NCBI GenBank assembly: GCA_022562295.1
Contig: JADFPO010000025.1
Location: 1-39,043 of the forward strand
Length of the DNA: 39,043 nucleotides
DNA from: Gemmatimonadota bacterium
GTDB taxonomy: Bacteria > Gemmatimonadota > Gemmatimonadetes > Gemmatimonadales > GWC2-71-9
Direction: 5' to 3'
Part shown: positions 16,163 through 24,495 of the stretch, piece by piece
Layout: each line of letters begins with the position of its first letter
Numbering within the stretch: position 1 is the stretch's first letter
Program-made: the position numbers and the translations under genes
The notes under the pieces: model-generated
Seen by the model: the letters and a program-made list of their open reading frames with translations, nothing else
The model's database searches: none
Told to the model about the DNA's origin: nothing

Positions 16163-16657
16163 TCACCCGCCGCCGAAGGCATCCACCAATCGGCCCAGCA
16201 GTTTTCTCAACTGCTTCACTCCGCCCTTTCCCATCGCCTGCTTGAATTCGGCTTCGACCTCCGTCACGGACTCCGCCGCATGCAACGCAAGCTGACGTCC
16301 CGAGGCGGTATAAGTCACGCGTTTGGCCCGCCGATCGATCGGATCGGTGGCCAGATCGAGGTATCCTTGCTCGCACAATTCGCGCACCAACTGCCCCATG
16401 GCTTGCTTCGTCATTCCAGCGCGGCGGGCCAGCTCCGTGATGCGGGTGCCGTCCACGCTCATGTTGCGCACCACGGCGAGGTGGGAAGCACGAAACCCGG
16501 CATGGCCACGTAACTGCAAATTGCTCACCGCGCGATCGTTGAAGACGCCGGTGCCGTAGCCGAGGAGTCTGCCCAGGTTGGACCGTAGTCGGGCGTGGAG
16601 CGCCTCTGGGTCGGAAGTCTTGCCTCGCTTCTTCTTTTTCTTGTTTTTCTTCGCCAC
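16163..16657 (-). CDS. MarR family transcriptional regulator
   Basis: A 164-residue winged-helix regulator. The central region has the MarR pattern: HLAVVRNMSVDGTRITELARRAGMTKQAMGQLVRELCEQGYLDLATDPIDRRAKRVTYTASGRQL, covering helix-turn-helix and wing with the characteristic DPxDRRAK turn. Flanking helices should form the dimer. Such proteins usually repress nearby genes and are released by small ligands. Start GTG 16657 gives a lysine-rich leader, VAKKNKKKKKRGKTSD, unusual for the family and perhaps extra DNA-binding. An AGGAG lies about 11 bases upstream. The target is not evident; the next genes are convergent or divergent across repeats. Confidence 0.87.
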   Translation of the reverse strand: MAKKNKKKKKRGKTSDPEALHARLRSNLGRLLGYGTGVFNDRAVSNLQLRGHAGFRASHLAVVRNMSVDGTRITELARRAGMTKQAMGQLVRELCEQGYLDLATDPIDRRAKRVTYTASGRQLALHAAESVTEVEAEFKQAMGKGGVKQLRKLLGRLVDAFGGG

Positions 16658-16739
16658 TCGATCGCCGGCTCCTTCCGAAGCGCGCCTGGTGAATCGAGAG
16701 CAACCTTACCACCGCGGTCCGTGCGCTTCAAGTATTGCT

Positions 16740-16856
16740 TAGGGGATAGGGGATAGGGGATGGGGGATGGGGGATGGGAGGTTGGAGAACGGAGGTTGGA
16801 GATTGAAGATTGATTGCGATCCCCCATCCCCTATCCCCTAACACCTATCCCCTCCT
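16740..16856. repeat. Large GGGGATA inverted repeat
   Basis: A G-rich array of GGGGATA and GGGGGAT units (16740-16781) faces a C-rich array (16819-16856). A 22-base segment (16747-16768) is the perfect reverse complement of 16819-16840, separated by 50 bases that contain the word GATTGAAG, also found in the loop of the 922-989 element. Single strands could form long hairpins or G-quadruplexes. A GACACCTGAAACC word (16896-16908) follows. Confidence 0.75.
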
Positions 16857-16926
16857 CACCTTACATTCGACCCGCCAAATTCGAGTCGTTCCCCCGACAC
16901 CTGAAACCAGACACCCGGTTCACCCC

Positions 16927-19869
16927 ATGTCCCGACCCGTCAAACTTGCCGCCCTTCTCACCGTCTTCCTGTCGCCCGGGGCTCTCCATGCCCAGGGTAT
17001 GTCGATTACCAGCGACCAACTTCAACACCTCCGTTTCCGCCAGCCCGGGCCCGCCGTCGCAGGCGGAAGGATTCACGACGTGGAGGCTCTGCCCAACGAT
17101 CCCGCCACGATCTATGTGGCCAGCGCCACCGGCGGGATCTGGAAGAGCACCAACAAGGGCACGACCTGGCGGCCCATCTTCGAGGGTCAGCCGGTAAGCA
17201 ACTTCGGCGACATCGCCATCGCCCCGTCGAACCCCGACGTCATTTGGGCGGGCACCGGCGGACAGAACAACCGGCAGAGCACGTCATGGGGCAACGGGGT
17301 CTATCGGTCCACCGACGGCGGCGAGACGTGGACCCACTTGGGACTCGACAACACCAGACATATCGGACGGGTCCGGCCCCACCCAACAAGCACGGACATC
17401 GCGTACGTCGCCGCGCTGGGAAACCTGTGGCAGCCGAGTGCCGACCGGGGCGTGTACAAGACAACGAATGGAGGGCGTACCTGGGACAAGGTGTTGTTCG
17501 TCGACACACTGACGGGTGTCGTAGATCTCGTGATGGATCCGCTCGATCCGGACATTCTATACGCGGCCGCCTACCAGCGGTTGCGCCGCGCCTGGGGTTT
17601 CAATGGCGGCGGCCCCGGCAGCGGCATTTACAAGACCACCGACGGCGGACAGAACTGGCGGGAACTCACCAACGGGCTGCCGGCCGGGGACAAAGGCCGC
17701 ATCGGGCTGGCAATCGCCCAAACCAACGGGTCGATCCTGTATGCGACCGTGGAACACGCGGAGGCGGGGGGAGGGACATACCGTTCGGCGGACGGTGGCG
17801 AGACCTGGGAGCGCGTCAATCAGCTCAACCAACGTCCGATGTATTACAGTCACATTTTCGTCGACCCCTCGAACGAAGATCGCGTCTATGAAGCGGCCAC
17901 GTCGTTTTACAGAAGTGAAGACGGCGGCCGCAACTTCCGCACGATGCCGGGTCGGCCGACCTACGACGTGGGCGTACACAGTGACTTTCACACCATGTGG
18001 ATCAATCCAAACAACGCGGAGCACTTTTATCTTGCGGGCGACGGTGGCCTGCACGAGACATGGGACGGCGGCGAGACCTACACCAAGATCGCCAGCCTCC
18101 CGATCGCCCAGTACTACGCCATCGGCGTCGATCACCGCGAGCCGTACTACATCTACGGCGGCCTGCAGGACAATCACTCGTGGATGGGGCCGAGCGCCAC
18201 ACGCCACTGGATCGGCATCGTCAACGACGACTGGCGCCAAATAGGATTCGGCGACGGGATGTACCACCAGCCCGATCCCACCAATCCGCGATACGAGTAC
18301 GGCTCCGCGCAGGGCGGGAGCATCGTGCGGTTGGATTCAGAGACGGGCGACTTGTTGGACATCCAACCCGCAGCGATCGACGGCGAACGGTATCGCTTCG
18401 ATTGGACGGCGCCGATCCTCATCTCCCGTCACGATCCGCGCACGGTCTACCTCGGCGGCAACAGGCTCTTCGTGTCGCACAACCGTGGCGACAGTTGGGA
18501 GCGCACCGAGGATCTCACGAAGCAGGTCGATCGAGACACGCTGACGCTCATGGGCATACGTGGTTCCGACATCACCCTCTCGAGGAATGACGGAACCAGC
18601 AGCTACGGTGAACTGACCACCATCGCAGAATCGCCGCTGGATCCCGACATCCTCTGGGTCGGATCGGACGACGGGAACATCCAGGTTTCGCGGGACGGTG
18701 CACGCACATGGACCGAAGTGTCCGGCAACATTCTCGGCCGCTCCCGCCCCTCGCACACCTACGTGAGTCGTGTGATAGCGTCCACGACGGGGCCCGGGAC
18801 GGCATACGTCACGCTCGACGCACACCGGGACGGAGACTTCGCGCCGTATGTCTACCGGACCGACGATTTCGGCCGGAGTTGGACCGCCCTCGTCAACGGA
18901 CTTCCCCCAGACGGCTCGGTGAACGTGATCGTCGAGCATCCGCGAAACCCGAACCTTCTTTTCCTCGGCACGGAGCGGGCGCTGTTCGTCTCGCTGAGTC
19001 GAGGGGCCGAATGGACGCACTTCAAATCGAATCTTCCGACAACCCTGTACGACGACATGCTGATCCATCCGCGCGACGACGACCTGGTACTCGGTACACA
19101 CGGCCGCAGCCTGTGGATACTCGATGACCTGTCACCCCTCGTGGAGTGGTCGCCAGACATCGCCGACTCCGCGGTGCACCTGTTCTCGGTACGTCCGACT
19201 ACGATCAAGCAGTTCTGGAAAGACACCTCGTACCGCAGCCAGGCGGCATATGCGGGAGAGAACCCTCCCGACGGAGCCATCTTGAGCTACGTAACCAAAC
19301 TGGGCATTAACGTGACCATCGAGATCACCGACTCCAGCGGCACGGTGATCCGCAGCTGGGTAGAGGAAACCGAGCCGGGGCAGATCCACCGTTCGGTGTG
19401 GGATCTACGGCACGTGGCACCACCTGCCAATCCACAATTCGGCCAGTCACAGGCAACGACCACCCAGCTGCCTCATCCCGTCGGCCCGCGAGGTCCCTTT
19501 GTCTCACCGGGCACCTACACCGCTCGAGTCACCACCTGGAGCGCTCGATCGACACAAAGCATAGAGGTACGCGGCGATCCCATGATGACGATCACGCAGG
19601 CCCAGTACGAAGAGCGAGAAGCGTTCCTGCTGGCGCTCGTGGCCGCCCAGCGCGACTTATCGGAGATGACGCAGACGGCCGGTGGCAGTCGGGATATGAC
19701 GGATAAACTCAGGGATCTCCGGAGGCAGCTCGGGCGACTGTACAGTTCCATCAACGGTAGCGGGGTGCGCCAGGGAAGCTTGTTCCCCCCCACCACGACG
19801 CAACGCCAGCGCTGGGAGGCCGCCCACGCCACACTGGAGCAGCTGCGACGGGATCTCGCGGAGAGGTAG
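16927..19869 (+). CDS. Secreted BNR / sortilin-like Asp-box repeat protein
   Basis: A 980-residue exported protein. Signal peptide MSRPVKLAALLTVFLSPGALHAQ from ATG 16927; earlier in-frame ATGs read through repeat DNA. It carries about eleven Asp-box motifs (S/T-x-D-x-G-x-T-W), for example STNKGTTW, STDGGETW, TTNGGRTW, TTDGGQNW, SADGGETW, SHNRGDSW and SRDGARTW, each on a predicted propeller blade, so one or two beta-propellers of sialidase/VPS10 type. The late signature LGTHGRSLWILDDLSPL is typical of this large family, found in Gemmatimonadota and Bacteroidota and often annotated glycosyl hydrolase without proven activity. The C-terminal 250 residues include a beta-sandwich-like part and a helical tail. 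No sialidase Arg triad is evident; a binding role is as likely as catalysis. Confidence 0.87.
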   Translation: MSRPVKLAALLTVFLSPGALHAQGMSITSDQLQHLRFRQPGPAVAGGRIHDVEALPNDPATIYVASATGGIWKSTNKGTTWRPIFEGQPVSNFGDIAIAPSNPDVIWAGTGGQNNRQSTSWGNGVYRSTDGGETWTHLGLDNTRHIGRVRPHPTSTDIAYVAALGNLWQPSADRGVYKTTNGGRTWDKVLFVDTLTGVVDLVMDPLDPDILYAAAYQRLRRAWGFNGGGPGSGIYKTTDGGQNWRELTNGLPAGDKGRIGLAIAQTNGSILYATVEHAEAGGGTYRSADGGETWERVNQLNQRPMYYSHIFVDPSNEDRVYEAATSFYRSEDGGRNFRTMPGRPTYDVGVHSDFHTMWINPNNAEHFYLAGDGGLHETWDGGETYTKIASLPIAQYYAIGVDHREPYYIYGGLQDNHSWMGPSATRHWIGIVNDDWRQIGFGDGMYHQPDPTNPRYEYGSAQGGSIVRLDSETGDLLDIQPAAIDGERYRFDWTAPILISRHDPRTVYLGGNRLFVSHNRGDSWERTEDLTKQVDRDTLTLMGIRGSDITLSRNDGTSSYGELTTIAESPLDPDILWVGSDDGNIQVSRDGARTWTEVSGNILGRSRPSHTYVSRVIASTTGPGTAYVTLDAHRDGDFAPYVYRTDDFGRSWTALVNGLPPDGSVNVIVEHPRNPNLLFLGTERALFVSLSRGAEWTHFKSNLPTTLYDDMLIHPRDDDLVLGTHGRSLWILDDLSPLVEWSPDIADSAVHLFSVRPTTIKQFWKDTSYRSQAAYAGENPPDGAILSYVTKLGINVTIEITDSSGTVIRSWVEETEPGQIHRSVWDLRHVAPPANPQFGQSQATTTQLPHPVGPRGPFVSPGTYTARVTTWSARSTQSIEVRGDPMMTITQAQYEEREAFLLALVAAQRDLSEMTQTAGGSRDMTDKLRDLRRQLGRLYSSINGSGVRQGSLFPPTTTQRQRWEAAHATLEQLRRDLAER

Positions 19870-19874
19870 TCGTT

Positions 19875-19920
19875 AGCTTTCGGCTACGAGCTACGAGCTA
19901 CGAGCTGAAGGCTGAAAGCT
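19875..19920. terminator. Imperfect hairpin between convergent genes with 7-base tandem repeat
   Basis: AGCTTTCGGC (19875-19884) and GGCTGAAAGCT (19910-19920) pair imperfectly around three tandem TACGAGC units. It sits between convergent stops and could terminate both, but there is no long T-run. The AGCTACGAGCT word also occurs inverted at 25784-25804 and 33344-33363. Confidence 0.4.
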
Positions 19921-19932
19921 TGAAATAGAAAA

Positions 19933-22230
19933 TCAGAACGCAAAAAGCTTGGTGGCCTTCACGCTCACACTTCGCTCCAGAAGATCGGCGCGTAGACCAT
20001 CGTCACCCACATACCGCCGCTCCGTCACGACGAAGAATATATCACTCAGTGGCGCGTGGATGATGTTGACGCGGAAATTCGCTACGAGTTCGTCAGACGA
20101 ATCGTTGAACTGCACGAAGGCCAACGCGAACAATCTCGTGTTGTAAGCATACCGCACCCGGGCCCCGTACACGTCCGCGGTAAATGACGTTCCGGCCAAG
20201 GTCAGGTCGTTGTGCTGGGCCGAAGCGGTTATGGCCAGATGGTAATTCGGCCTGAATAGCACGTTCGCCGTCACCGACGTGCGGTCCCCGTCGAAGAAGC
20301 CACCACGGCTGAGGCGGAGCAATCCGGACAAGACGCGTGCGCCAGTCGGCCTGTATGTGACCGCCACCTCGTTGAAACCATAATCCCCGGCAGCAACGTC
20401 GACACCGGAAATCCGCGTGACGCCGGTCAGTCGCTCGAAATTGTTGGTGAAGGTGACGTTGATGTTACTCCCGTCGATCAGCGTCGCACCGAGACCAACC
20501 CTGACGTCTCGTGACTCGAGTGTTCCCCCGAGATCCGTAATCGCGCTAACCTCGACGTAGGGGTTGATTTCCTGCACGTGGGGTATGGCGGGCTGGGGAT
20601 GCGCCCCTACGGTGACGTATCCCTGACGCATGCCGCGGCGCTGTACGAAACCCACACCCGGATTGAACGATTCTCCGACGTGTTTCAGGAAGCCCGATGC
20701 GTCCCAGACCTGGTCGCGCCACGCAACGCTCACGCGGCCGGCGTAACGATCGCCACTGACATCTGGTTCATCCGTCAGCGCGATGTACGAGTTGACGACC
20801 ATGCGCCGGAACAACCGGATGTTGGCATCCGCAGCGAACGTGCGATTGTATCGACTGGTAAAACCGTCCGTCGTGGCCTGGCGGTTGGTGAACAACACCC
20901 CGATGTCGGAACGGCCGGCAATGTTACGGCGCAGACGAAACACGCCAAAGTTTTCGGCGGGCGCGTAACCGCTCGCCAGCGGATCGCCAAAGTCACGGGT
21001 CTGCATGTTCAGTACGCCGATCTCGAATTCGCCGGCACGGCCCGAGAACCTCCCACCTCCCAGAATCGGAATCGGACGTCGGTCCGCCGAAAGACCAATC
21101 CGCCGCGAGTGGAACAGGGTGAAGTTTCGTGTGGACGACCCCATGCGGTAATTGCGTTCCGTCACGTCGCCGACGGTGAAGATGCCCGCGTTCTCCATGA
21201 AGAAGTCGCGCAACTCCGGAAAGAAAAGCGAGAACCGTGTGAGGTTTACCTGCTCTTGGTCCACCTCCACTTGGGAAAAATCGGTGAAGGCGGTAAGATC
21301 CATCGTGAGGCGGGATGTGACGCCGTACTTCACGTCAACGCCGACGTCCGCATCGTTACCCAATTGATCCACCGCTTGCGCGGCACCCTGCAAGCGGGAA
21401 CCGGCGATGTAAGGTTTGATCTGCAGATTGCGCCCCTGGCGCAACCCGCGAAGTCCTGTCAGCGTTCCGGCTTGGGACATCTTGTGGACCCGGTACATTC
21501 GCGGCAACGGCGCCCAGTAGCCGTCCTCGCCACGTCGCCGCACACGGCGGAGGAAATTGATCCCCCAGGTCTGCTCTCCCTGGCCGGGGTTGAAGCGGAT
21601 GGTAGTGAAGGGGATGGCCAGCTCCGCCGTCCAACCATCGTCGTGCACGCGCGTCGAGACGTGTATGACGCCTTCCCATGCGCGATTCGTGTAACGGCTG
21701 TCGTTGAAGTTCTGTGCGTCGAACAACGCTCCGGCGGGATTCACCGCGAAGAGAAACGCATTCTGCCGATCGTGAAACGTGTCGATCGCCACGCCGAAGA
21801 TATCGGAGTCTTGAGTCGGAAAATCTTGCTCCAGGCCCGGGCTATTGAGTCGCGCGGGCTCGGAATCGTACATCGTGGCTCCGATGTACAGATTCTCGTC
21901 GTCGTACAAAACCCGCACCACGGTTCGCTCGGACATGGGATACCCGGCGCGTGGCAGGTTCTGCACGAAACCCCAGCCCGTATCGGCCCGCAACCAAATC
22001 GCCTCGTCGAGAGTGCCATTCAAGTCGATAGGGGTGTCTATGCGCAGCGCGCGCAACGAGGGACGGGGAACAGCCTCGGGATCGACTGGCTCGACCGCAG
22101 CGCGTTCGCTGGTTTCCACCGCAGACATTTCCACCTGAGCCGCCAAATTCCCCGCGCAGCAAAAAACGAACGCACCGAAGACGATTACTCGAGCGATCGC
22201 ATATTCTCTTTGTTCGCACAGTGGTGGCAT
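19933..22230 (-). CDS. CBM9-like / DUF5916 outer-membrane protein
   Basis: A 765-residue exported protein. An N-terminal signal sequence (IARVIVFGAFVFCCAGNLAAQ) is followed by a carbohydrate-binding-family-9-like domain (about residues 58-250: IDLNGTLDEAIWLRAD, VRVLYDDENLYIGATMYDSEP, GWTAELAIPFTTIRFN). The DUF5916 region follows, with TDFSQVEVDQEQVNLTRFSLFFPELRDFFMENAGIFTVGD and a run of alternating beta-strands ending in a terminal Phe, as in outer-membrane barrels. Function is unknown; family members probably bind or pass glycans or peptides at the cell surface. ATG 22230 abuts the TAG of the D-aminoacylase-like gene with no spacing, so the two are translationally coupled. Confidence 0.87.
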   Translation of the reverse strand: MPPLCEQREYAIARVIVFGAFVFCCAGNLAAQVEMSAVETSERAAVEPVDPEAVPRPSLRALRIDTPIDLNGTLDEAIWLRADTGWGFVQNLPRAGYPMSERTVVRVLYDDENLYIGATMYDSEPARLNSPGLEQDFPTQDSDIFGVAIDTFHDRQNAFLFAVNPAGALFDAQNFNDSRYTNRAWEGVIHVSTRVHDDGWTAELAIPFTTIRFNPGQGEQTWGINFLRRVRRRGEDGYWAPLPRMYRVHKMSQAGTLTGLRGLRQGRNLQIKPYIAGSRLQGAAQAVDQLGNDADVGVDVKYGVTSRLTMDLTAFTDFSQVEVDQEQVNLTRFSLFFPELRDFFMENAGIFTVGDVTERNYRMGSSTRNFTLFHSRRIGLSADRRPIPILGGGRFSGRAGEFEIGVLNMQTRDFGDPLASGYAPAENFGVFRLRRNIAGRSDIGVLFTNRQATTDGFTSRYNRTFAADANIRLFRRMVVNSYIALTDEPDVSGDRYAGRVSVAWRDQVWDASGFLKHVGESFNPGVGFVQRRGMRQGYVTVGAHPQPAIPHVQEINPYVEVSAITDLGGTLESRDVRVGLGATLIDGSNINVTFTNNFERLTGVTRISGVDVAAGDYGFNEVAVTYRPTGARVLSGLLRLSRGGFFDGDRTSVTANVLFRPNYHLAITASAQHNDLTLAGTSFTADVYGARVRYAYNTRLFALAFVQFNDSSDELVANFRVNIIHAPLSDIFFVVTERRYVGDDGLRADLLERSVSVKATKLFAF

Positions 22231-23835
22231 CTACGATACACCGCGCGGCCGCGCTTTCTTTTGTAACACCTTCCCGTGCAGGCCGCCTGTGAAATTCCCT
22301 TCACGAATCGCCAGCTCGCCGTTGACGAAAACGTACACCATTCCCTCAGCGAACTGATGCGGATCGGCATATGTCGCCTTGTCGGTCAGGCGGGCAAGAT
22401 CGAACACCGCGATGTCGGCCACCGCCCCCTCCCGTATCACCCCGCGGTCCGGAAGCCCAAGGACCGCCGCGGGCAGTGATGTCATTGTCCGGATGGCGTC
22501 AGGAAGATCCAACACACCCTCCTCCACGACGTACTTCCTGACCTTGCGGGGGAACGTGCCGTAGTAGCGCGGGTGCGGAGTTCCCCTCCCCATGGTAGTG
22601 AGTCCACCGTCGGATGCGGTCATGGTCCATGGCTGCCGCATGAGGGTCGCGATGTCGCCCTCATCCATGTTGAACGACACCAGTCCGGCACCACCGGCCT
22701 CGGTCAGTTCCATGGCCAGGTCGGCCGGCTCCACCCCACGCTCATCCGCCACCTCCTGCATCGTTCTGCCCTCGATGGACGGGTCGGCTCGGTGATTGCT
22801 GAACTGCAACCGCGCCGCGCCTCCGCGTCGATCCAGGTTCTCGACGATGTCTTCCCGTATCCGGCTCCGCTCCTCCGGCGTTGCAAGGCGCTCTAGCAGG
22901 GCTTCGCTTCCGCCAACCTGAGCCCAGCGCGGAATCAGGGCCCCACCGATGCTGGTGCCCGACGCCTCGTATGGATACTGATCGGCAAAAACGCTGACGC
23001 CCTGGTCGCGCGCCCGCTGGATGCGGTGCACCAACGCCGCCGAATACCCCCACACTCGGGGGCCGAGGGCCTTGATGTGCGTGACGATACCGGTGATTTC
23101 CGCCTCCCGGGCGATACGAATCACCTCGTCTACCGCCGCCACCAGGCCGATGTTGTAGTCTGCCTCGTCTCGAATGTGGCTCGTATAGACCCCGCCGTAT
23201 GCCGCCGCCACGCGCGCCAACTCGATCACCTCTTCGGTGGCCGCATAGCTCCCGGGAGCGTAGTACAATCCGCTGGAGAGGCCGAACGCTCCCTGTTCCA
23301 TCCCCACCCTGACGAGATCCCGCATCTGCTGCAGTTCCTGAGCCGTGGGCGCGCGATCCTCCATCCCGATAACGGCGCGCCGGACGGACCCATGGGGGAC
23401 CAGCTGTGCCACGTTCACGCCCAGGCCGTCTCCGAGCAAACTCTCCCGCTGGGCTTGGATATCCGTCGGGCCTCCGCCATCCGGGTTGACCACCACCGTG
23501 GTGACGCCCTGGGCCAACCATGGTCGTGCGTGACTCAGTTCCTCGGTCGCTAGGCCCGGACCGGCGTGGGAGTGTGCGTCAACGAAACCCGGCGATACGT
23601 AGAGACCCGAGACGTCCAGCTCGAGATCGGCGGAGGCCCCGGATAGATCTCCTACCGCGGCGATCCTACCGTCCAGGATGGCCACATCGACACGCCGCCA
23701 CGGATTGCCGGACCCGTCCAACACCCGGCCTCCCCTGAGGAGCACGTCGTACTGGGCCGAGAGGTCCGTCGTTTGGAACACGCACGACAGAACGAGCCCA
23801 ACGAACGGGCCCAAACCCTTGCGGAAGGCTTTCAT
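22231..23835 (-). CDS. D-aminoacylase-like (N-acyl-D-amino-acid deacylase) amidohydrolase
   Basis: A 534-residue amidohydrolase. ATG 23835 begins a signal peptide (MKAFRKGLGPFVGLVLSCVF, cleavage near AQ28), so the enzyme is exported. D-aminoacylase landmarks are GFVDAHSHAGPG (His88, His90), YTSHIRDEADY, VTHIKALGPRVWG, and TMTASDGG with the catalytic Asp. These enzymes release D-amino acids from N-acyl or dipeptide forms. Oddity: the strand that carries the zinc-bridging Cys in characterised D-aminoacylases (GNCG) reads VVVNPDGGG here (residues 114-122), so the Cys is absent. The metal centre or substrate may differ. The gene follows a small lipoprotein gene by 20 bases and abuts the DUF5916 gene. 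Confidence 0.85.
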   Translation of the reverse strand: MKAFRKGLGPFVGLVLSCVFQTTDLSAQYDVLLRGGRVLDGSGNPWRRVDVAILDGRIAAVGDLSGASADLELDVSGLYVSPGFVDAHSHAGPGLATEELSHARPWLAQGVTTVVVNPDGGGPTDIQAQRESLLGDGLGVNVAQLVPHGSVRRAVIGMEDRAPTAQELQQMRDLVRVGMEQGAFGLSSGLYYAPGSYAATEEVIELARVAAAYGGVYTSHIRDEADYNIGLVAAVDEVIRIAREAEITGIVTHIKALGPRVWGYSAALVHRIQRARDQGVSVFADQYPYEASGTSIGGALIPRWAQVGGSEALLERLATPEERSRIREDIVENLDRRGGAARLQFSNHRADPSIEGRTMQEVADERGVEPADLAMELTEAGGAGLVSFNMDEGDIATLMRQPWTMTASDGGLTTMGRGTPHPRYYGTFPRKVRKYVVEEGVLDLPDAIRTMTSLPAAVLGLPDRGVIREGAVADIAVFDLARLTDKATYADPHQFAEGMVYVFVNGELAIREGNFTGGLHGKVLQKKARPRGVS

Positions 23836-23855
23836 GTGGGAGGGCCGCCTACTCT

Positions 23856-24350
23856 TTAACGGATGGCAAAGGGCAATCGAGATGTCCAAGAGGAGATACG
23901 TTCGTCCGGCCCTCCGCCGGAATTGTCTACCTGTCCGGGATTCCTATCTCCGAAGGCCTGCCTGATGATCAGGACCGCGGCGCCAACCCCAGCACCGACC
24001 AAGGCGCCGGTGCGAACCGGGTCGACCCGTCGCAGGTCCACCCGCAGGATATGACTGGTTGGAATGTCGATGCGCTGAAACAGCGGCCGTTGGCCACCGA
24101 ACTCGTCGCTTATCGTGCCGCTTCGCACCGCCAGCAGCACGACGTCGCCACCGTTTTCCAGCAACTCGCCCTGTAGGACCTGGGTGTCGATCCCGACACG
24201 ATCTCGCAGTATGATTTGGCCTTCGGTGGACAACATGGCCCGAACGTGCGCGCCAACCGGTACCGAATCCAACGTCGCGGGCACATACCCAAAGCACCCA
24301 GTAGAAAGCAGTATCGTGGAACAACCTATCGCCCAACGTGCAACCGACAT
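23856..24350 (-). CDS. Hypothetical lipoprotein
   Basis: A 164-residue protein with a lipoprotein signal: MSVARWAIGCSTILLSTGCFGY, lipobox STGC with the lipidated Cys at residue 19. GGAGG lies 5 bases before ATG 24350. The mature part is rich in beta-type sequence (TEGQIILRDRVGIDTQVLQGELLENGGDVVLLAV). Near the C-terminus comes a Gly/Ala/Val hydrophobic segment, VRTGALVGAGVGAAVLIIRQAF, often seen in small envelope proteins that regulate or anchor to membranes. I do not recognise a named family. It leads an operon with the D-aminoacylase-like enzyme and the DUF5916 protein, so it may act at the same envelope site. Confidence 0.75.
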   Translation of the reverse strand: MSVARWAIGCSTILLSTGCFGYVPATLDSVPVGAHVRAMLSTEGQIILRDRVGIDTQVLQGELLENGGDVVLLAVRSGTISDEFGGQRPLFQRIDIPTSHILRVDLRRVDPVRTGALVGAGVGAAVLIIRQAFGDRNPGQVDNSGGGPDERISSWTSRLPFAIR

Positions 24351-24495
24351 CTCGCCTCCTTCGCAACCCTCGCACCGTCGCAGTTCCCGGAAATATATTC
24401 ACATAATTTCCCATCGCGAAACCGAAGCCCGGAACCTTTGCCGATCGGGCCCGGTTTACTTGACTACTGACCAGTCTCGAGCGGACAGCCGGTAA

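Noticed and set aside
20578-22266. Long plus-strand open frame opposite the DUF5916 gene
   Set aside because: The minus strand encodes a clear signal peptide, CBM9-like domain and barrel; the plus frame is a GC-rich shadow without motifs.
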